From: Pandoraea norimbergensis
Lineage (GTDB): Bacteria; Pseudomonadota; Gammaproteobacteria; Burkholderiales; Burkholderiaceae
Assembly (NCBI RefSeq): GCF_001465545.3
Contig: NZ_CP013480.3
Coordinates: forward strand, 2,418,001-2,482,000
Direction of reading: 5' to 3'
DNA: 64,000 bases
Positions within the stretch are counted from its first letter, which is position 1; every line of letters starts with the position of its first letter. Shown here one piece after another: positions 62,940 through 64,000 of this stretch. The notes beneath the pieces were generated by a model, which was not told the origin of the DNA, ran no database searches, and worked only from the letters and a program-made list of their open reading frames with translations. A program made the translations under genes and the position numbers.

Positions 62940-63371
62940 ATGAGCACCCTTCGTTTGCCGTATTACACCCTGTCCGCCGAGGCCTATCAGGGGTTCGCCG
63001 CCACCAAGAAAGCGCTGTCGAAAAGCACGCTCGGCAAGCCGCTGGTCGAATTGGTCTACCTGCGCGTTTCCCAGATCAACGGCTGTGCGTTCTGTCTGGA
63101 AATGCATTCGAAGGCGCTGCGCTCGGACGGCATGGCCGATGCCAAGATCGACAGTGTGGCCGGCTGGCGTGTGAGTTCGCATTTCGACGCGCGCGAGCGT
63201 GCCGCGCTGGCGTGGACGGAGTCGCTGGTGGATGTGGCGCATACCCATGCGCCGGATGAAGATTTCACACCGCTGAAAGCACACTTCAGCGATGCCGAAA
63301 TTGCCGATCTGAGCTTTGCCGTTGCGCTGATGAGCGCGTTCAACCGTCTGGCGATCGGTATGCGTCAGTAA
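62940..63371 (+). CDS. AhpD-like carboxymuconolactone decarboxylase-family protein
   Basis: 143 residues, all-helical. The redox motif NGCAFCLEMH gives C49, C52 and H56 in the C-x2-C-x3-H pattern of AhpD-type peroxidase partners. It probably acts in peroxide or thiol redox chemistry in the cytosol. GGAG precedes the ATG. It is divergent from the MocR gene and convergent with the FRG gene at 10 bases. Confidence 0.93.
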   Translation: MSTLRLPYYTLSAEAYQGFAATKKALSKSTLGKPLVELVYLRVSQINGCAFCLEMHSKALRSDGMADAKIDSVAGWRVSSHFDARERAALAWTESLVDVAHTHAPDEDFTPLKAHFSDAEIADLSFAVALMSAFNRLAIGMRQ

Positions 63372-63381
63372 GTGAGGCGGC

Positions 63382-64000
63382 TTACCCCAGCGTCTGCGTC
63401 GGCCAGACCATCTCGATCTCGATGGCGATGGAGCGTGCCAGCCCGTCGAGATCCGGGAACAGCGAGGCGTTGGTGACGTTCATGCGGTACAGCCACTTCA
63501 TCGCTTCGGCCCGCAGCGCTACGGGCAGCACGATCTTGCGCAGCAACGGCTCTTCGCTTTCGTAACCATCGAGAATGCGATGCAGCGGGCGGTCGATCAC
63601 ACCGGGCACGACGAACGTGCCCGATTGCGCGATCAGCCGTCCATCCATCTCTTCGGGCTCGCCGAACCACACCACCTCGTTGTCGTTACTGAGGAAGTAC
63701 TTCTCCATATTGCCTTTCACGCGCGGGTCGATCGTGTCGCGCGTGAGCCACGGGGCATGACGCGGCCGGGCGCTGTCGTCATAGAGCGCGGGCGTGTTCA
63801 GCGCGAAGATGGCCGCGTCGCTGGTGGCGCGTTCCAGAGCAAAGAAGGCCGCCACGAACGGCGATTTGGTGAAGTCGAGCATGCGTGTCGGCGCGCCGTG
63901 GTGCTGCATCAGGCCGAGGCAACGCAGGTCGTCGTGCAGCATCTCCGGCAGCTTGACGTGGTTGAGCGCCTTGCGACGGAAGATGCGAATCGCCCGGGCT
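63382..64000 (-). CDS. FRG-domain protein, 5' part beyond the window
   Basis: The frame is open to the right edge, so the N-terminus is missing; 205 codons are visible plus the stop. The FRG signature is clear (QHHGAPTRMLDFTKSP, then AAFFALE). FRG domains (named for a conserved Phe/Arg/Gly) occur in proteins linked to nucleic-acid or toxin functions, and the molecular activity is not settled. The flanking gene outside the window would be needed to judge whether it belongs to a defence locus. Confidence 0.85.
   Translation of the reverse strand, partial: ARAIRIFRRKALNHVKLPEMLHDDLRCLGLMQHHGAPTRMLDFTKSPFVAAFFALERATSDAAIFALNTPALYDDSARPRHAPWLTRDTIDPRVKGNMEKYFLSNDNEVVWFGEPEEMDGRLIAQSGTFVVPGVIDRPLHRILDGYESEEPLLRKIVLPVALRAEAMKWLYRMNVTNASLFPDLDGLARSIAIEIEMVWPTQTLG

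Noticed and set aside
1..64000. tRNA, rRNA, insertion sequences, prophage or integrase genes
   Set aside because: No cloverleaf, transposase or integrase motifs or terminal inverted repeats were noticed; subtle RNA genes cannot be excluded without a covariance search.

Overview
The window is a gene-dense, high-GC chromosomal segment. Codon use is strongly GC-biased and many genes overlap by ATGA or GTGA. It looks like a beta-proteobacterium of the order Burkholderiales, and the gene families (BcsG-type cellulose modification, PHB genes, Csu-type pili, many LysR regulators, NodT-type RND efflux) fit Pandoraea or a close relative of Burkholderia. The genus is an inference from family knowledge, not from a marker gene. 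I saw no rRNA, tRNA, insertion sequence, integrase, prophage or CRISPR array.

Layout: 1-4744, end of a cellulose operon (bcsQ tail, bcsA, bcsG) closed by a strong intrinsic terminator. 4853-11393, metabolic and transport genes (aldo/keto reductase, tandem UspA protein, FAD reductase, two MFS transporters). 11448-18236, a tightly overlapped RND efflux operon read leftwards (membrane fusion lipoprotein, pump, outer-membrane lipoprotein, TetR regulator as last gene). 18901-20284, acetoacetyl-CoA reductase and a phasin-like protein. 20474-30282, mixed genes: PAP2 enzyme, acyltransferase, GAF-GGDEF diguanylate cyclase, M23 peptidase, a Tat-type phosphoesterase / cupredoxin / ECF sigma / anti-sigma group, trans-aconitate methyltransferase and a ClC channel. 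30798-35628, a four-gene Csu-type chaperone-usher pilus cluster after an AT-rich spacer, facing a two-component system (35650-37993). 38145-45654, an iron-siderophore locus: Fur box, ABC importer, TonB receptor, PiuC-type hydroxylase, AraC regulator. 45695-52748, LysR/TSUP pair, a patch of broken and fused genes (truncated lipocalin-like, nucleotidyltransferase-rhodanese chimera), LysE exporter, small secreted protein, MFS, LysR. 52934-64000, GST, SnoaL-like, DUF2252, NmrA-like, two LysR, DMT transporter, DapA-like aldolase, DUF4142, MocR regulator with its divergent AhpD-like target, and the end of an FRG-domain gene.

How the genes work together: cellulose synthesis, pEtN decoration, the diguanylate cyclase and the Csu pilus are all surface or biofilm functions. 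The efflux operon is probably self-limiting through its terminal TetR. The iron locus is a complete outer-membrane-to-cytoplasm uptake route, with a structured leader and terminator between importer and receptor. The most unusual items are that leader (41333-41505), the nucleotidyltransferase-rhodanese chimera next to a beheaded lipocalin gene (47482-48821), three 10-bp direct repeats upstream of the OmpR-family regulator (38061-38090), and several hairpins placed at ribosome binding sites or leaders (5895-5951, 26532-26570, 52904-52932).
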